Position numbers and translations under genes: made by a program. A stretch of DNA of 64,000 nucleotides from Ruegeria arenilitoris (GTDB taxonomy: Bacteria > Pseudomonadota > Alphaproteobacteria > Rhodobacterales > Rhodobacteraceae). Below, piece by piece: positions 26,454-35,473 of this stretch. The stretch covers positions 310,001-374,000 of the forward strand of contig NZ_WQHP01000002.1 of NCBI RefSeq assembly GCF_013035315.1. Direction: 5' to 3'. Numbering within the stretch: position 1 is the stretch's first letter; every line of letters starts with the position of its first letter. The notes below the pieces were generated by a model that had not been told where the DNA came from, made no database searches, and worked only from the letters and a program-made list of their open reading frames with translations.

Positions 26454-27302
26454 ATGTTTCCCAAACCTATCGAAAAACAATCGCGGTCAGCGCAGATCAC
26501 CTATCAGGCTATGTTGCCACTGGCCTTGCTGCTGTGGCTTGGCCCCCTGCTTGCGGTCGCCCTGTTCTCAGTCAAACCCGCGGCCGACTTTACCAACGCA
26601 AATTACTGGGGACTGCCATCCAGTTTTGAAGGCGCCTATAACTATGGGCAAGTGTTCTTCAACTCGGACATGCCGCGCTATTTGCTGAATTCGTTTATGA
26701 TCACCATCCCGACCGTGATCGGTGCGGTGGCGCTCAGCTGCATGACCGGGTTCGCGCTGGGGATTTACAAGTTCAAATCGAACCTCTGGATCTTTTTCAT
26801 GTTCGTCGCGGGCAATTTCGTGCCTTTCCAGATCCTGATGGTGCCCGTCCGTGACCTGACCTTGGAACTTGGTCTCTACAACACCAAAACCGGCCTTGTC
26901 CTGTTCCATATCGCGTTCCAAACCGGGTTTTGCACCCTGTTCATGCGCAACTTCATCCGCGCCCTGCCCTTTGAATTGATCGAGGCAGCACGGGTCGAAG
27001 GCATCAGCGAATGGCGCATCTTCTGGTATGTTGTCCTGCCGTTGATGAAGCCCGCGATTGCAGCGCTCAGCGTGCTGATCTTTACCTTTATCTGGAACGA
27101 TTATTTCTGGGCGGTTGTCCTGACCCAGGGGGCCGAAAGCCAGCCTGTTACTGCAGGTATCACCAGTTTTAACGCTCAGTTTCGAGCGGCTTATCAGTTG
27201 ATGAGTGCCGGCTCTATCGTTGCGGCGCTGCCGCCGGTGGCCATGTTCTTCCTAATGCAGAAACACTTCATCGCGGGTCTGACCCTCGGTGCCGTAAAAT
27301 AA
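26454..27302 (+). CDS. ABC sugar permease (MalG-like, CUT1)
   Basis: 282 residues. It has the layout of a MalG-type subunit: a short cytoplasmic N-terminus, an N-terminal membrane helix near 22-42, and the EAA loop EAARVEGISEWRIFWYVVLP. The C-terminus (LMQKHFIAGLTLGAVK) is the usual MalG-like ending. It is second permease of the importer and is followed 22 bp later by the alpha-galactosidase gene, suggesting that imported substrate is an alpha-galactoside such as melibiose or a galactosylglycerol (inference). Confidence 0.93.
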   Translation: MFPKPIEKQSRSAQITYQAMLPLALLLWLGPLLAVALFSVKPAADFTNANYWGLPSSFEGAYNYGQVFFNSDMPRYLLNSFMITIPTVIGAVALSCMTGFALGIYKFKSNLWIFFMFVAGNFVPFQILMVPVRDLTLELGLYNTKTGLVLFHIAFQTGFCTLFMRNFIRALPFELIEAARVEGISEWRIFWYVVLPLMKPAIAALSVLIFTFIWNDYFWAVVLTQGAESQPVTAGITSFNAQFRAAYQLMSAGSIVAALPPVAMFFLMQKHFIAGLTLGAVK

Positions 27303-27324
27303 CGTCAAACCAAAGGTTTGCCAC

Positions 27325-28665
27325 ATGACCAAGATCACCTTTATCGGGGCCGGATCCACGATTTTCATGCAGAACATCGTGGGCGATGCCCTTCTGACCC
27401 CGGCGTTGGCCGACAGTCATTTTGCGCTGATGGACATCGACACGCAACGCCTTGCTGAAAGCGAGGCTGTTGCCAAAGCGATGATCCGTTCCGTCAGGAC
27501 CGCAGCCACCGTTTCGACCCACACCGATCGTCGCGCCGCGCTGGACGGCGCGGATTTCGTGATCACTGCCTTTCAGATCGGCGGCTACAAACCCTGCACC
27601 GTGACGGATTTTGAAATCCCAAAACAGTACGGGTTGCGCCAAACAATCGCGGATACGCTTGGTGTCGGCGGTATCATGCGCGGCCTTCGGACCGTTCCGG
27701 TGCTTTGGGATGTGGCGCAGGACATGATGCAGCTCTGTCCGAACGCGACGCTACTGCAATACGTCAACCCAATGGCCATCAACACCTGGGCATTGGCGGA
27801 ACGTTTTCCCGCGTTGAAACATGTCGGCCTGTGCCATTCGGTACAAAACACGGTCGAAGAACTGGCCCACGATCTGGACCTGCCAAAGCAGGACATCAGG
27901 TACAAAGTGGCCGGTGTGAACCACGTGGCATTTTTCCTGCGGCTGGATCACGAGGGCCGTGACCTCTACCCTGCCCTGCGGCAGGGATACGCCAGCGGTC
28001 AGTTTCCCAAACCACCTCTTCTGATGCCCCGCTGCGCGAACAAGGTGCGGTATGAGGTGATGGAGCAATTGGGCTATTTCTGCACCGAAAGTTCGGAACA
28101 TCTGGCCGAGTATGTCCCCTGGTTCATCAAAGACGGGCGTCAGGATCTGATCGAACAGTTCAGTATTCCCCTGGACGAATATCCAACCCGCTGCGAGGAA
28201 CAGATCGCGAGTTGGAAGGAGCAGGCTAAAACCCTTACGGACGGACGCGACATCGATGTGACTCGCAGTCATGAGTTCGCAGCCGACCTGATGAACGCGA
28301 TTGTGACGGATACGCCCTATGTCGCTTATGGCAATCTTCCCAACACGGGTCAGATCCCGCAATTGCCCCTTGGCGCAGCGGTCGAAACCCCATGCCTCGT
28401 TGATACAAATGGCGTCCAGCCCTCGGTCGTTACAGACATTCCGCCTCAGCTGATCGCCCTGATGCGGACACAGATCAACGTTCAGGAACTGACAGTCCGT
28501 GCGTTGGTTGAGCAGAACCCCGAACACATCTATCACGCCGCCATGATGGACCCGCATACCGCTGCCGAACTGGACCTTCGCCAGATCCGCAGCATGGTCG
28601 ACGATTTGCTGGTGGCCCATGCCGATTGGCTGCCCAATTGGTGCAAACCCGCCAAGGCCGCTTGA
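27325..28665 (+). CDS. Glycoside hydrolase family 4, alpha-galactosidase (MelA-like)
   Basis: 446 residues. GH4 enzymes use NAD+ and a divalent metal. The dinucleotide motif FIGAGST is at residues 7-13, the NPM motif at 148-150, and the metal-site residues Cys170-His171 (GLCHSVQ) and His200 (GVNHVAF) are all in place. GLCHS is characteristic of the alpha-galactosidase and alpha-glucosidase branch. The surrounding galactose-catabolic genes favour alpha-galactosidase. It would hydrolyse imported alpha-galactosides in the cytoplasm, releasing galactose for the oxidative pathway encoded by the following genes. GH4 alpha-glucuronidase is a less likely alternative. Confidence 0.85.
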   Translation: MTKITFIGAGSTIFMQNIVGDALLTPALADSHFALMDIDTQRLAESEAVAKAMIRSVRTAATVSTHTDRRAALDGADFVITAFQIGGYKPCTVTDFEIPKQYGLRQTIADTLGVGGIMRGLRTVPVLWDVAQDMMQLCPNATLLQYVNPMAINTWALAERFPALKHVGLCHSVQNTVEELAHDLDLPKQDIRYKVAGVNHVAFFLRLDHEGRDLYPALRQGYASGQFPKPPLLMPRCANKVRYEVMEQLGYFCTESSEHLAEYVPWFIKDGRQDLIEQFSIPLDEYPTRCEEQIASWKEQAKTLTDGRDIDVTRSHEFAADLMNAIVTDTPYVAYGNLPNTGQIPQLPLGAAVETPCLVDTNGVQPSVVTDIPPQLIALMRTQINVQELTVRALVEQNPEHIYHAAMMDPHTAAELDLRQIRSMVDDLLVAHADWLPNWCKPAKAA

Positions 28666-28690
28666 ACACTATTTTAAAAGGCTGAAAACA

Positions 28691-30400
28691 ATGACAAAAA
28701 AACGCCGCTCACAGCATTGGTACGGAAAGCTCGACAAGGATGGCTTCATTCACCGGTCGTGGATGAAGAACCAGGGCTTTCCAGATCACGCATTTGATGG
28801 TCGCCCGATAATTGGCATCTGCAATACGTGGTCAGAACTGACGCCCTGCAACTCGGGCCTGCGTGATTTGGCCGAAGGCGTGAAACGTGGTGTCTGGGAG
28901 GCTGGCGGTTTTCCCGTCGAGTTCCCGGTCATGTCGCTGGGCGAAACGCAGATGAAGCCAACCGCCATGCTGTTCCGCAACCTGCTGGCCATGGATGTCG
29001 AAGAGTCCATTCGCGCTTATGGCATCGACGGCGTTGTGTTGTTGGGCGGCTGCGACAAGACTACGCCCGGACAGTTGATGGGCGCGGCCTCGGTTGATCT
29101 GCCGTCGATCGTGGTCAGCTCTGGCCCGATGCTGAACGGAAAATACCAAGGCAAGGACATCGGCTCGGGGACGGATGTCTGGAAATTCTCTGAAGCCGTG
29201 CGCGCCGGAGAAATGACACTGAAGGACTTTATGAACGCGGAATCCGGCATGTCGCGCAGCGCTGGTGTCTGCATGACCATGGGTACGGCCTCAACCATGG
29301 CGTCTCTGGTCGAGGCGATGGGCATGAGCTTACCGACAAACGCGGCCCTTCCGGCAGTCGACGCCCGCCGCATGGCGCTGGCGCATCTGACAGGCAAGCG
29401 GATCGTCGAGATGGTGGATGAAGACCTCAAGCCCTCGGACATTTTGACCAAGGAAGCGTTCGAAAACGCCATTCTGGCCAATGCAGCGGTGGGCGGCTCG
29501 ACCAACGCGGTGGTGCACCTGTTGGCGCTTGCGGGCCGTGTCGGCGTTGATCTGACGCTCAAGGATTTCGAAATCGGATCGGAAATCCCTCTCTTGGTCA
29601 ACTGTATGCCATCAGGCAAATACCTGATGGAGGATTTCTGCTACGCCGGTGGCGTTCCGGTTGTTCTCAGCGAACTCAAACCATTCCTGCGACCGGCAAA
29701 GACCGTTTTGAACAAGGATATCTCGGCTCACTACGAGGGCGCAGAGTGTTTCAACACTGACATCATCCGCCCCTTTGACGACCCGGTAAAACCTGCCGCA
29801 GGCCTGCGGGTTCTGCGCGGCAATCTCGCCCCGAATGGCGCAATCGTAAAACCTTCGGCAGCGACGGATGCACTGTTGGAGACCGAAGCCGAGGCATACG
29901 TTTTCGAAAGTATCGAAGACCTCAAGGCCAATATCGACCGGGATGATCTGCCAGTCACGCCCGAGACCATTCTGGTCCTCAAGGGCTGCGGGCCCAAGGG
30001 CTATCCGGGCATGCCCGAGGTTGGCAACATGCCGATCCCGGCCAAGCTGGTGAAAGAAGGCGTGCGCGACATGATCCGTATCTCGGACGCCCGCATGTCC
30101 GGCACCGCTTTTGGCACCGTCATCCTGCATGTCAGCCCAGAAGCGCAGGCCGGAGGTCCGCTGGCGCTGGTCAAGACCGGAGACCGCATCCGCGTTTCGG
30201 CCAGCAACGGCGAACTGAAATTGCTGGTTGATGCACAAGAACTGGACGCCCGCCGCGCTGCATGGCAACCGGATGAGCCACACTACACACGCGGTTACGC
30301 GAAACTTTATATCGACCACGTTCTGCAAGCGGATCAGGGCGCGGACCTTGACTTCCTTGTGGGCAAAGACACCCGCCTTGTGACCAGAGAGAGCCACTGA
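28691..30400 (+). CDS. IlvD/Edd-family sugar-acid dehydratase, probable galactonate dehydratase
   Basis: 569 residues from the ATG at 28691; an earlier in-frame ATG at 28619 lies inside the preceding gene. Iron-sulfur cluster cysteines are visible in NTWSELTPCN, GGCDKTTPG and GVCMTMGTAST. The N-terminus (RSQHWYGKLDKDGFIHRSWM) is that of the pentonate/hexonate dehydratase branch rather than of dihydroxyacid dehydratase proper. With galactose dehydrogenase, lactonase, DgoK and DgoA next to it, the expected reaction is D-galactonate to 2-keto-3-deoxygalactonate. This replaces the enolase-type DgoD used by E. coli. L-arabinonate or D-fuconate could be additional substrates. Confidence 0.85.
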   Translation: MTKKRRSQHWYGKLDKDGFIHRSWMKNQGFPDHAFDGRPIIGICNTWSELTPCNSGLRDLAEGVKRGVWEAGGFPVEFPVMSLGETQMKPTAMLFRNLLAMDVEESIRAYGIDGVVLLGGCDKTTPGQLMGAASVDLPSIVVSSGPMLNGKYQGKDIGSGTDVWKFSEAVRAGEMTLKDFMNAESGMSRSAGVCMTMGTASTMASLVEAMGMSLPTNAALPAVDARRMALAHLTGKRIVEMVDEDLKPSDILTKEAFENAILANAAVGGSTNAVVHLLALAGRVGVDLTLKDFEIGSEIPLLVNCMPSGKYLMEDFCYAGGVPVVLSELKPFLRPAKTVLNKDISAHYEGAECFNTDIIRPFDDPVKPAAGLRVLRGNLAPNGAIVKPSAATDALLETEAEAYVFESIEDLKANIDRDDLPVTPETILVLKGCGPKGYPGMPEVGNMPIPAKLVKEGVRDMIRISDARMSGTAFGTVILHVSPEAQAGGPLALVKTGDRIRVSASNGELKLLVDAQELDARRAAWQPDEPHYTRGYAKLYIDHVLQADQGADLDFLVGKDTRLVTRESH

Positions 30401-31167
30401 TGGATCAACCAGCCACATTTCATGACCTGAACGGCGCATCGGTCTATATCACGGGCGGAGGCTCGGGCGTTGGGGCAGCACTGACCGATGGGTTCCTGGC
30501 CCAAGGCGCGAATGTCGCTTTTATCGGCCGGTCGGACGCCAGCGGTTTCGTCGAGGAAATGCGCGACAAACACGGCCGGGCACCCCTGTTCATGCAAGGC
30601 GATATGACAGATACCGAGCTGCTTCATGCAACCATGCAAAAGGCCGCCGAGGCCCATGGTCCACTGAACGTTCTGATTAACAATGCCGCCAATGACAAAC
30701 GCCATTCGTTGGAAGAAACCACCAGTGAATTCTGGGATTGGATGATCGAGGTCAACCTGAAGGCCTACTATTTTGCCTGTCAGGAGGCTGCACGCCAGAT
30801 GGCCAACAAAGGCGGGTCGATCGTCAATTTCAGTTCGATCAGCTACATGATGGGCAACGCGGGTTATCCGATTTACACCACCTCAAATGCTGGTATCACC
30901 GGCATGACACGCTCGCTGGCACGCGAGTTGGGGCCGCAAAATATCCGAGTGAATGCACTGGCCCCTGGCTGGGTTCTGACGCAAAAACAGCTGGATATGT
31001 GGGCCACCCCCGAGGATTTGGCAGCACATCTAGGTCGCCAGTGTCTGAAAGAACACCTGACGCCTGAAGATATGATCGCACCGACCCTCTTCCTTGCCTC
31101 GGAAGCCAGCCGCGCGATGACCGGCCAGTGTATGGCGGTGGACGGCGGCGTTGTAGTAACGGGATAA
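30400..31167 (+). CDS. Short-chain dehydrogenase, probable galactose 1-dehydrogenase, lacking the usual catalytic lysine
   Basis: 255 residues. The SDR cofactor motif TGGGSGVG is at 18-25, NNAA at 94-97, and a catalytic Ser (146) and Tyr (159) can be placed. The expected YxxxK motif instead reads YTTSN, so the lysine that normally activates the tyrosine is Asn163. Pathway context suggests it oxidises D-galactose to galactonolactone with NAD(P)+. The missing lysine means either that another residue compensates or that this branch works differently. The start overlaps the dehydratase stop by one base, and the kinase gene follows 4 bp after its stop. Confidence 0.78.
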   Translation: MDQPATFHDLNGASVYITGGGSGVGAALTDGFLAQGANVAFIGRSDASGFVEEMRDKHGRAPLFMQGDMTDTELLHATMQKAAEAHGPLNVLINNAANDKRHSLEETTSEFWDWMIEVNLKAYYFACQEAARQMANKGGSIVNFSSISYMMGNAGYPIYTTSNAGITGMTRSLARELGPQNIRVNALAPGWVLTQKQLDMWATPEDLAAHLGRQCLKEHLTPEDMIAPTLFLASEASRAMTGQCMAVDGGVVVTG

Positions 31168-31171
31168 GACC

Positions 31172-32065
31172 ATGACTACAGAATGGATTGCTGTTGACTG
31201 GGGGACATCTCATCTGCGGGTTTGGGCCATGCAAGGCGACAATGTGCTAGACCAGGCACAGTCTGATCGCGGAATGGCGCGCCTCAGCAAAGAGGCCTTC
31301 CAGCCGGCGTTATTGGACCTGATCGATGGCTGGCTGGGTGCCGAGCCCGTCGACGTCCTTGCCTGCGGTATGGTCGGCGCGCGGCAAGGATGGGTCGAGG
31401 CCCCTTACGCGGCCGTTCCCTCGGCCCCTCTGCCGGATGCGCCCATCCGCGTACCGGGCACCGATCCCCGGATCCGTGCATTTGTCGCTCCTGGGCTCAA
31501 GCAGAACGCACCGCCAGACGTCATGCGTGGAGAAGAAACTCAGATCGCTGGTTTTCTGGCCACTCGCCCAAATTGGGACGGCGTGATTTGCCTGCCCGGA
31601 ACCCATTCGAAATGGGTGCAAGTCAGCGCCGGAGAGGTCGTCAGCTTTCGCACCTTCATGACCGGTGAGTTGTTCGAGCTGCTCAGCGGGCAATCCGTGC
31701 TAAAGCATTCCGTCGCAGAGGGATGGGATGAAGACGCCTTCGCCGGCGCGGTCGCGGATGCCCTTTCGAAACCCGAACAACTGGCCGCGCGCCTGTTTGG
31801 ACTGCGGGCGGCCGATTTGCTGCATGAACAGGACAAAGGCACAGCGCGGGCAAAGCTGTCGGGCATGCTGATCGGGGCCGAACTGGCAGCAACGCGCCCG
31901 TATTGGCTGGGTCAGCAACTGGCGATTATCGGCGCTGAAGAGATTTCCCAAATCTATGCGGGTGCTCTGCAATTGCAGGGCGCGCTCGTAGACACCGCAA
32001 ATGCCACTCAATGTACACTGGCGGGTCTTTCTCAGGCCCGTAAACTCACGAGGCAAACCGTATGA
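31172..32065 (+). CDS. dgoK: 2-dehydro-3-deoxygalactonokinase
   Basis: 297 residues. The N-terminal IAVDWGTSHLRVW is the phosphate-binding signature of the DgoK family within the ASKHA kinases, and LPGTHSKWV is a second family motif. It phosphorylates 2-keto-3-deoxygalactonate at C6 using ATP. Its stop overlaps the aldolase start by ATGA (32062-32065), the same kinase-aldolase coupling as in other dgo operons. Confidence 0.92.
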   Translation: MTTEWIAVDWGTSHLRVWAMQGDNVLDQAQSDRGMARLSKEAFQPALLDLIDGWLGAEPVDVLACGMVGARQGWVEAPYAAVPSAPLPDAPIRVPGTDPRIRAFVAPGLKQNAPPDVMRGEETQIAGFLATRPNWDGVICLPGTHSKWVQVSAGEVVSFRTFMTGELFELLSGQSVLKHSVAEGWDEDAFAGAVADALSKPEQLAARLFGLRAADLLHEQDKGTARAKLSGMLIGAELAATRPYWLGQQLAIIGAEEISQIYAGALQLQGALVDTANATQCTLAGLSQARKLTRQTV

Positions 32066-32667
32066 GCCGCCCAATCATTGCAATCCTGCGTGGCCTGGAT
32101 CCGTCAAATGCTGTTGATGTGGGCCAGGCCCTGATCGCGGCCGGTATCGACAAGATTGAGGTGCCTCTGAACTCTCCCGACCCGCTGATCAGCATCGAAG
32201 CCTTGGCCAAGACCTACGGCGATCAAGCGCTGATCGGCGCTGGAACTGTACTGACGCCAGATCAGGTTGAGGCCGTACAAGGTGTTGGTGGCAAGCTGAT
32301 CGTATCGCCGAACTGCGATATTGAGGTCATTGCCCGAACGGTCGCATTGGGAATGGAAAGCTGGCCCGGGGTTTACACCCCGACGGAAGCGTTTGCCGCG
32401 CTCAGGGCGGGTTCCACAGGGTTGAAACTGTTCCCCGGTGTTATGGCCGGACCATCCGGGCTTGCTGCATTGCGCCCGGTTTTGCCCAAGGGCACGCTGG
32501 TCTATGCGGTTGGCGGTGCGGGCCCCGAGAACTTTGGCGAGTGGATCAAGGCTGGGGCTGACGGATTTGGCATCGGGTCGGCCTTGTTCAAACCGGGTAT
32601 GTCCGTTGATGAAATTGGCGACAGGGCCAAGCGGATCGTCGCAGCCTATGACGAGGCTGCTGGATGA
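32062..32667 (+). CDS. dgoA: 2-dehydro-3-deoxy-6-phosphogalactonate aldolase
   Basis: 201 residues, KDPG/KDPGal aldolase family TIM barrel. Motifs include IAILRGLDP, KIEVPLNSPDP, LIGAGTVL, the Schiff-base region LIVSPN and GLKLFPG. It cleaves the phosphorylated acid to pyruvate and glyceraldehyde-3-phosphate. The RGLDP and PLNSPDP forms match the galactonate rather than the gluconate branch. It overlaps both neighbours by 4 bp. Confidence 0.92.
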   Translation: MSRPIIAILRGLDPSNAVDVGQALIAAGIDKIEVPLNSPDPLISIEALAKTYGDQALIGAGTVLTPDQVEAVQGVGGKLIVSPNCDIEVIARTVALGMESWPGVYTPTEAFAALRAGSTGLKLFPGVMAGPSGLAALRPVLPKGTLVYAVGGAGPENFGEWIKAGADGFGIGSALFKPGMSVDEIGDRAKRIVAAYDEAAG

Positions 32668-33524
32668 GCTTTGTCTTTGACGACCGGCCGTGCGAGCTTG
32701 GCGAAGGCCCCTTATGGCATCCCGAGCGGCAACAGTTGTTCTGGTTCGACATTGTCAACAAACGACTGATGACACAGGCATCCGGGGAACAGCAAAGTTG
32801 GCAGTTTTCCGAACATGTGTCTGCCGCAGGTTGGGTGGATCAGGGCACTCTGCTGATCGCTTCGGAAACTGGGCTGTGGCGGTTCGACTTAGCGAGCGGT
32901 GACAAACACCGGATTGCCCCGCTTGAGGCCGACAACCCGGTCACCCGATCCAACGATGGACGCGCCGATCCATGGGGCGGTTTTTGGATCGGAACAATGG
33001 GCAAGAATAGCGAGCCGGGTGCAGGCGCGATCTATCGATACTGGCAGGGTGAACTGCGCCAGCTTGTACCGAATATCACAATCTCTAACGCGATCTGTTT
33101 CGCACCCGACCGGTCCTGCGCGTATTTCACCGATACGGTTACCAAACTTGTCATGCGATGGTCGTTGGATCCTGAAACCGGTTGGCCCGAAGGCGAAAGT
33201 TCGGTTTTTCTGGACCTGCGCGATGATGACCTCAACCCCGATGGAGCTGTGGTGGACGCCGAAGGCAACATCTGGATCGCCCAGTGGGGCGCCAACAGGG
33301 TGGCGGCTTATGATCCGCAAGCGCAGTTCCTGAAAGCGGTCACTTTTGAGGCCGCGCACGCGTCTTGCCCAGCCTTTGGTGGTAGCAATCTGACAACCCT
33401 GTTTTGCACCACGGCCCGCGAAGGGCTGGATACAGCAAGCATCGAAACACAACCGACCAACGGCATGACCTTTGCCGCCCGCGACGTGGGTAAAGGCCAA
33501 CCAGAACACAGAGTCATTTTATGA
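32664..33524 (+). CDS. SMP-30/gluconolactonase-family sugar lactonase
   Basis: 286 residues of the six-bladed SMP-30 propeller. The signature ELGEGPLWHPE near the N-terminus carries a metal-binding glutamate, SNDGRADPWGGFWIGTMG holds the Asn and Asp ligands, and DDDLNPDGAVVDAEGNIW another aspartate. It hydrolyses the sugar lactone made by the SDR to the free acid for the dehydratase. It is placed between dgoA and the beta-galactosidase gene with 4-bp overlaps on both sides, so it is a full member of the operon. Confidence 0.9.
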   Translation: MSFVFDDRPCELGEGPLWHPERQQLFWFDIVNKRLMTQASGEQQSWQFSEHVSAAGWVDQGTLLIASETGLWRFDLASGDKHRIAPLEADNPVTRSNDGRADPWGGFWIGTMGKNSEPGAGAIYRYWQGELRQLVPNITISNAICFAPDRSCAYFTDTVTKLVMRWSLDPETGWPEGESSVFLDLRDDDLNPDGAVVDAEGNIWIAQWGANRVAAYDPQAQFLKAVTFEAAHASCPAFGGSNLTTLFCTTAREGLDTASIETQPTNGMTFAARDVGKGQPEHRVIL

Positions 33525-35437
33525 AACCAGAACTTGGCGTCTGCTATTACCCGGAACATTGGCCCGAAGGCATGTGGGCCGAGGACGCGGCCCGTATGGT
33601 CGAAACCGGGCTAACCTGGGTTCGGATCGGGGAATTCGCCTGGAGCCGCATGGAACCTACGCCCGGTGAGTTGCGTTTTGACTGGCTGGACCGCGCAATC
33701 GATACGCTCGGCGCTGCTGGCCTAAAGGTCGTGTTAGGAACGCCAACAGCGACGCCGCCCCGTTGGATGCTTGCGAAGTATCCGGACATGATGGCAGTGG
33801 ACGAACAGGGCAACCCCCGGAAGTTTGGCTCTCGCAGGCACTACTGCTTCAGCCACCAGAGCTACGTTCAGGAGTCGGTTCGCATCGCCCGGATCATGGG
33901 CGAGCGCTATGGTCAGAACCCGCATATCGCGGCGTGGCAGATCGACAATGAATACGGCTGCCACGATACCACAGTCAGCTACAGCCCGGCTGCCTTGCAG
34001 GCCTTTCAGCTATGGCTCAAAGAACAATACGACAGCATTGACGCGCTGAACGAGGCGTGGGGCAACATTTTTTGGTCGATGGAGTATGGGGATTTCGATC
34101 AGATCGATTTGCCCAACCTGACCGTTACCGAACCTAGCCCGGCCCATGTGTTGGCTTTCCGACGGTTCAGCTCGGATCAGGTTGCGGCTTACAACAAGGC
34201 TCAGGTCGATGTGCTGCGGGGTCTGACAGATGCGCCGCTGCTGCATAACTACATGGGGCGCGTATTGGATTTCGACCATTTCAAAGTCGGTGAGGATCTG
34301 GATATCGCCACATGGGACAGCTATCCGATCGGCTTCCTGTCCGACCGGCTTGAGGCGGACGAGGCGCACAAAACCGCCTTTCTGCAGCAGGGTGACCCGG
34401 ATATGCAGGCCTTTCACCACGACCTCTACCGCGCTGTTGGCCGTGGTCGTTGGTGGGTGATGGAGCAACAGCCCGGTCCGGTGAACTGGGCTCCGTATAA
34501 TCCTGCTCCCCTGCCCGGCATGGTTCGTTTGTGGTCCCTTGAGGCCGTGGCGCATGGGGCAGAGGTTGTCAGCTACTTCCGCTGGCGGCAGGCCCCGTTC
34601 GCGCAAGAGCAAATGCATGCCGGTCTGTTGACGCCCAATAATCGCCCAGCCCCGGCGCTGGCCGAGGCAAGGCAGACCGCTGATGCGTTGTCTGGCCTTG
34701 GGGACGTGGTTCAGAAGAATGCGGAAGTGGCCATCCTGTTCGACTATGCCTCTGACTGGGCTTGGGCGACGCAGCCACAAGGGGCCGGGTTCGACTATTT
34801 CCGATTGGTCTTCTCGGCCTACCGCGCGCTGCGGCGGGCGGGTTTGTCTGTGGACTTTGTTTCTCCGACTGACATTCCGACCGCAGGCTACAAAATCATC
34901 CTCGCGCCGGGATTGGCCACGATGGGCGGTGATTTGGAGAGAGACCTGACGCAAGGCTGTGATCTGGCGATCGTCGGACCCCGCAGCGGGGCGATCACGC
35001 ATGACTTCCAGATTCCACACGCGCGCCCCGGTTTGAGTGGAATGGATTGCGATGTCGAGCTGGTGGAGTCCCTTCCACCCCAGGTCCACCGCAATGTTGA
35101 GGGCGGCGGCGCCGCGCAGCATTGGGTCGACCGGGTCTCTGGGACGTCCCCGTGTCTGATGCGTTTTGCGGACGGTAACCCTGCGCTTTTAGGTGCTAAC
35201 GGTCTCTGGTACCTGGCTGGATTCCCCGATGAGCTGTTGTGGGATCGAGTGATTGATATGGCTGCGCGCGAAACGGGCGTGCGCCTGCATACTATGCCCA
35301 ACGGCTTGCGTCGCCGTGAAACGGCAACGCATGAGTTCCTGATCAATTACAACGCCCAACCGGTCGCTTGGAACGGTCAGGTCGTGGATGCATGCGGCAT
35401 CGTTGTCCTAAAAAAAGAAACGCCCGAAGAGGGGTAA
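33521..35437 (+). CDS. Glycoside hydrolase family 42 beta-galactosidase
   Basis: 638 residues, close to the usual 640-690 of GH42. The N-terminus GVCYYPEHWPEGMW is typical. The acid/base glutamate is E144 in WQIDNEYG, and the likely nucleophile is E315 in WWVMEQQPG. No signal peptide is present, so it acts in the cytoplasm on imported beta-galactosides. The operon thus has both an alpha- and a beta-galactosidase feeding one galactose oxidation pathway. It is the last gene; its stop codon lies in the loop of a long hairpin. Confidence 0.93.
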   Translation: MKPELGVCYYPEHWPEGMWAEDAARMVETGLTWVRIGEFAWSRMEPTPGELRFDWLDRAIDTLGAAGLKVVLGTPTATPPRWMLAKYPDMMAVDEQGNPRKFGSRRHYCFSHQSYVQESVRIARIMGERYGQNPHIAAWQIDNEYGCHDTTVSYSPAALQAFQLWLKEQYDSIDALNEAWGNIFWSMEYGDFDQIDLPNLTVTEPSPAHVLAFRRFSSDQVAAYNKAQVDVLRGLTDAPLLHNYMGRVLDFDHFKVGEDLDIATWDSYPIGFLSDRLEADEAHKTAFLQQGDPDMQAFHHDLYRAVGRGRWWVMEQQPGPVNWAPYNPAPLPGMVRLWSLEAVAHGAEVVSYFRWRQAPFAQEQMHAGLLTPNNRPAPALAEARQTADALSGLGDVVQKNAEVAILFDYASDWAWATQPQGAGFDYFRLVFSAYRALRRAGLSVDFVSPTDIPTAGYKIILAPGLATMGGDLERDLTQGCDLAIVGPRSGAITHDFQIPHARPGLSGMDCDVELVESLPPQVHRNVEGGGAAQHWVDRVSGTSPCLMRFADGNPALLGANGLWYLAGFPDELLWDRVIDMAARETGVRLHTMPNGLRRRETATHEFLINYNAQPVAWNGQVVDACGIVVLKKETPEEG

Positions 35438-35449
35438 CCTCTTCGGGCG
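35421..35449. terminator. Terminator hairpin overlapping the beta-galactosidase stop codon
   Basis: A perfect 12-bp stem (CGCCCGAAGAGG with its complement) has a GGTAA loop that contains the TAA stop of the GH42 gene. An A-run at 35410-35416 gives a U-tract for the minus strand, so it is a good terminator for the Pot operon ending at 35474. On the plus strand the U-tract is poor. Confidence 0.8.
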
Positions 35450-35473
35450 CGTCCGTTTGGTAATCGTTCGAAC

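Noticed and set aside
25532-26500. 322-codon open frame on the minus strand
   Set aside because: It is opposite the MalF-like permease gene and its translation is rich in His, Gln and Asp without any domain pattern; a shadow frame.
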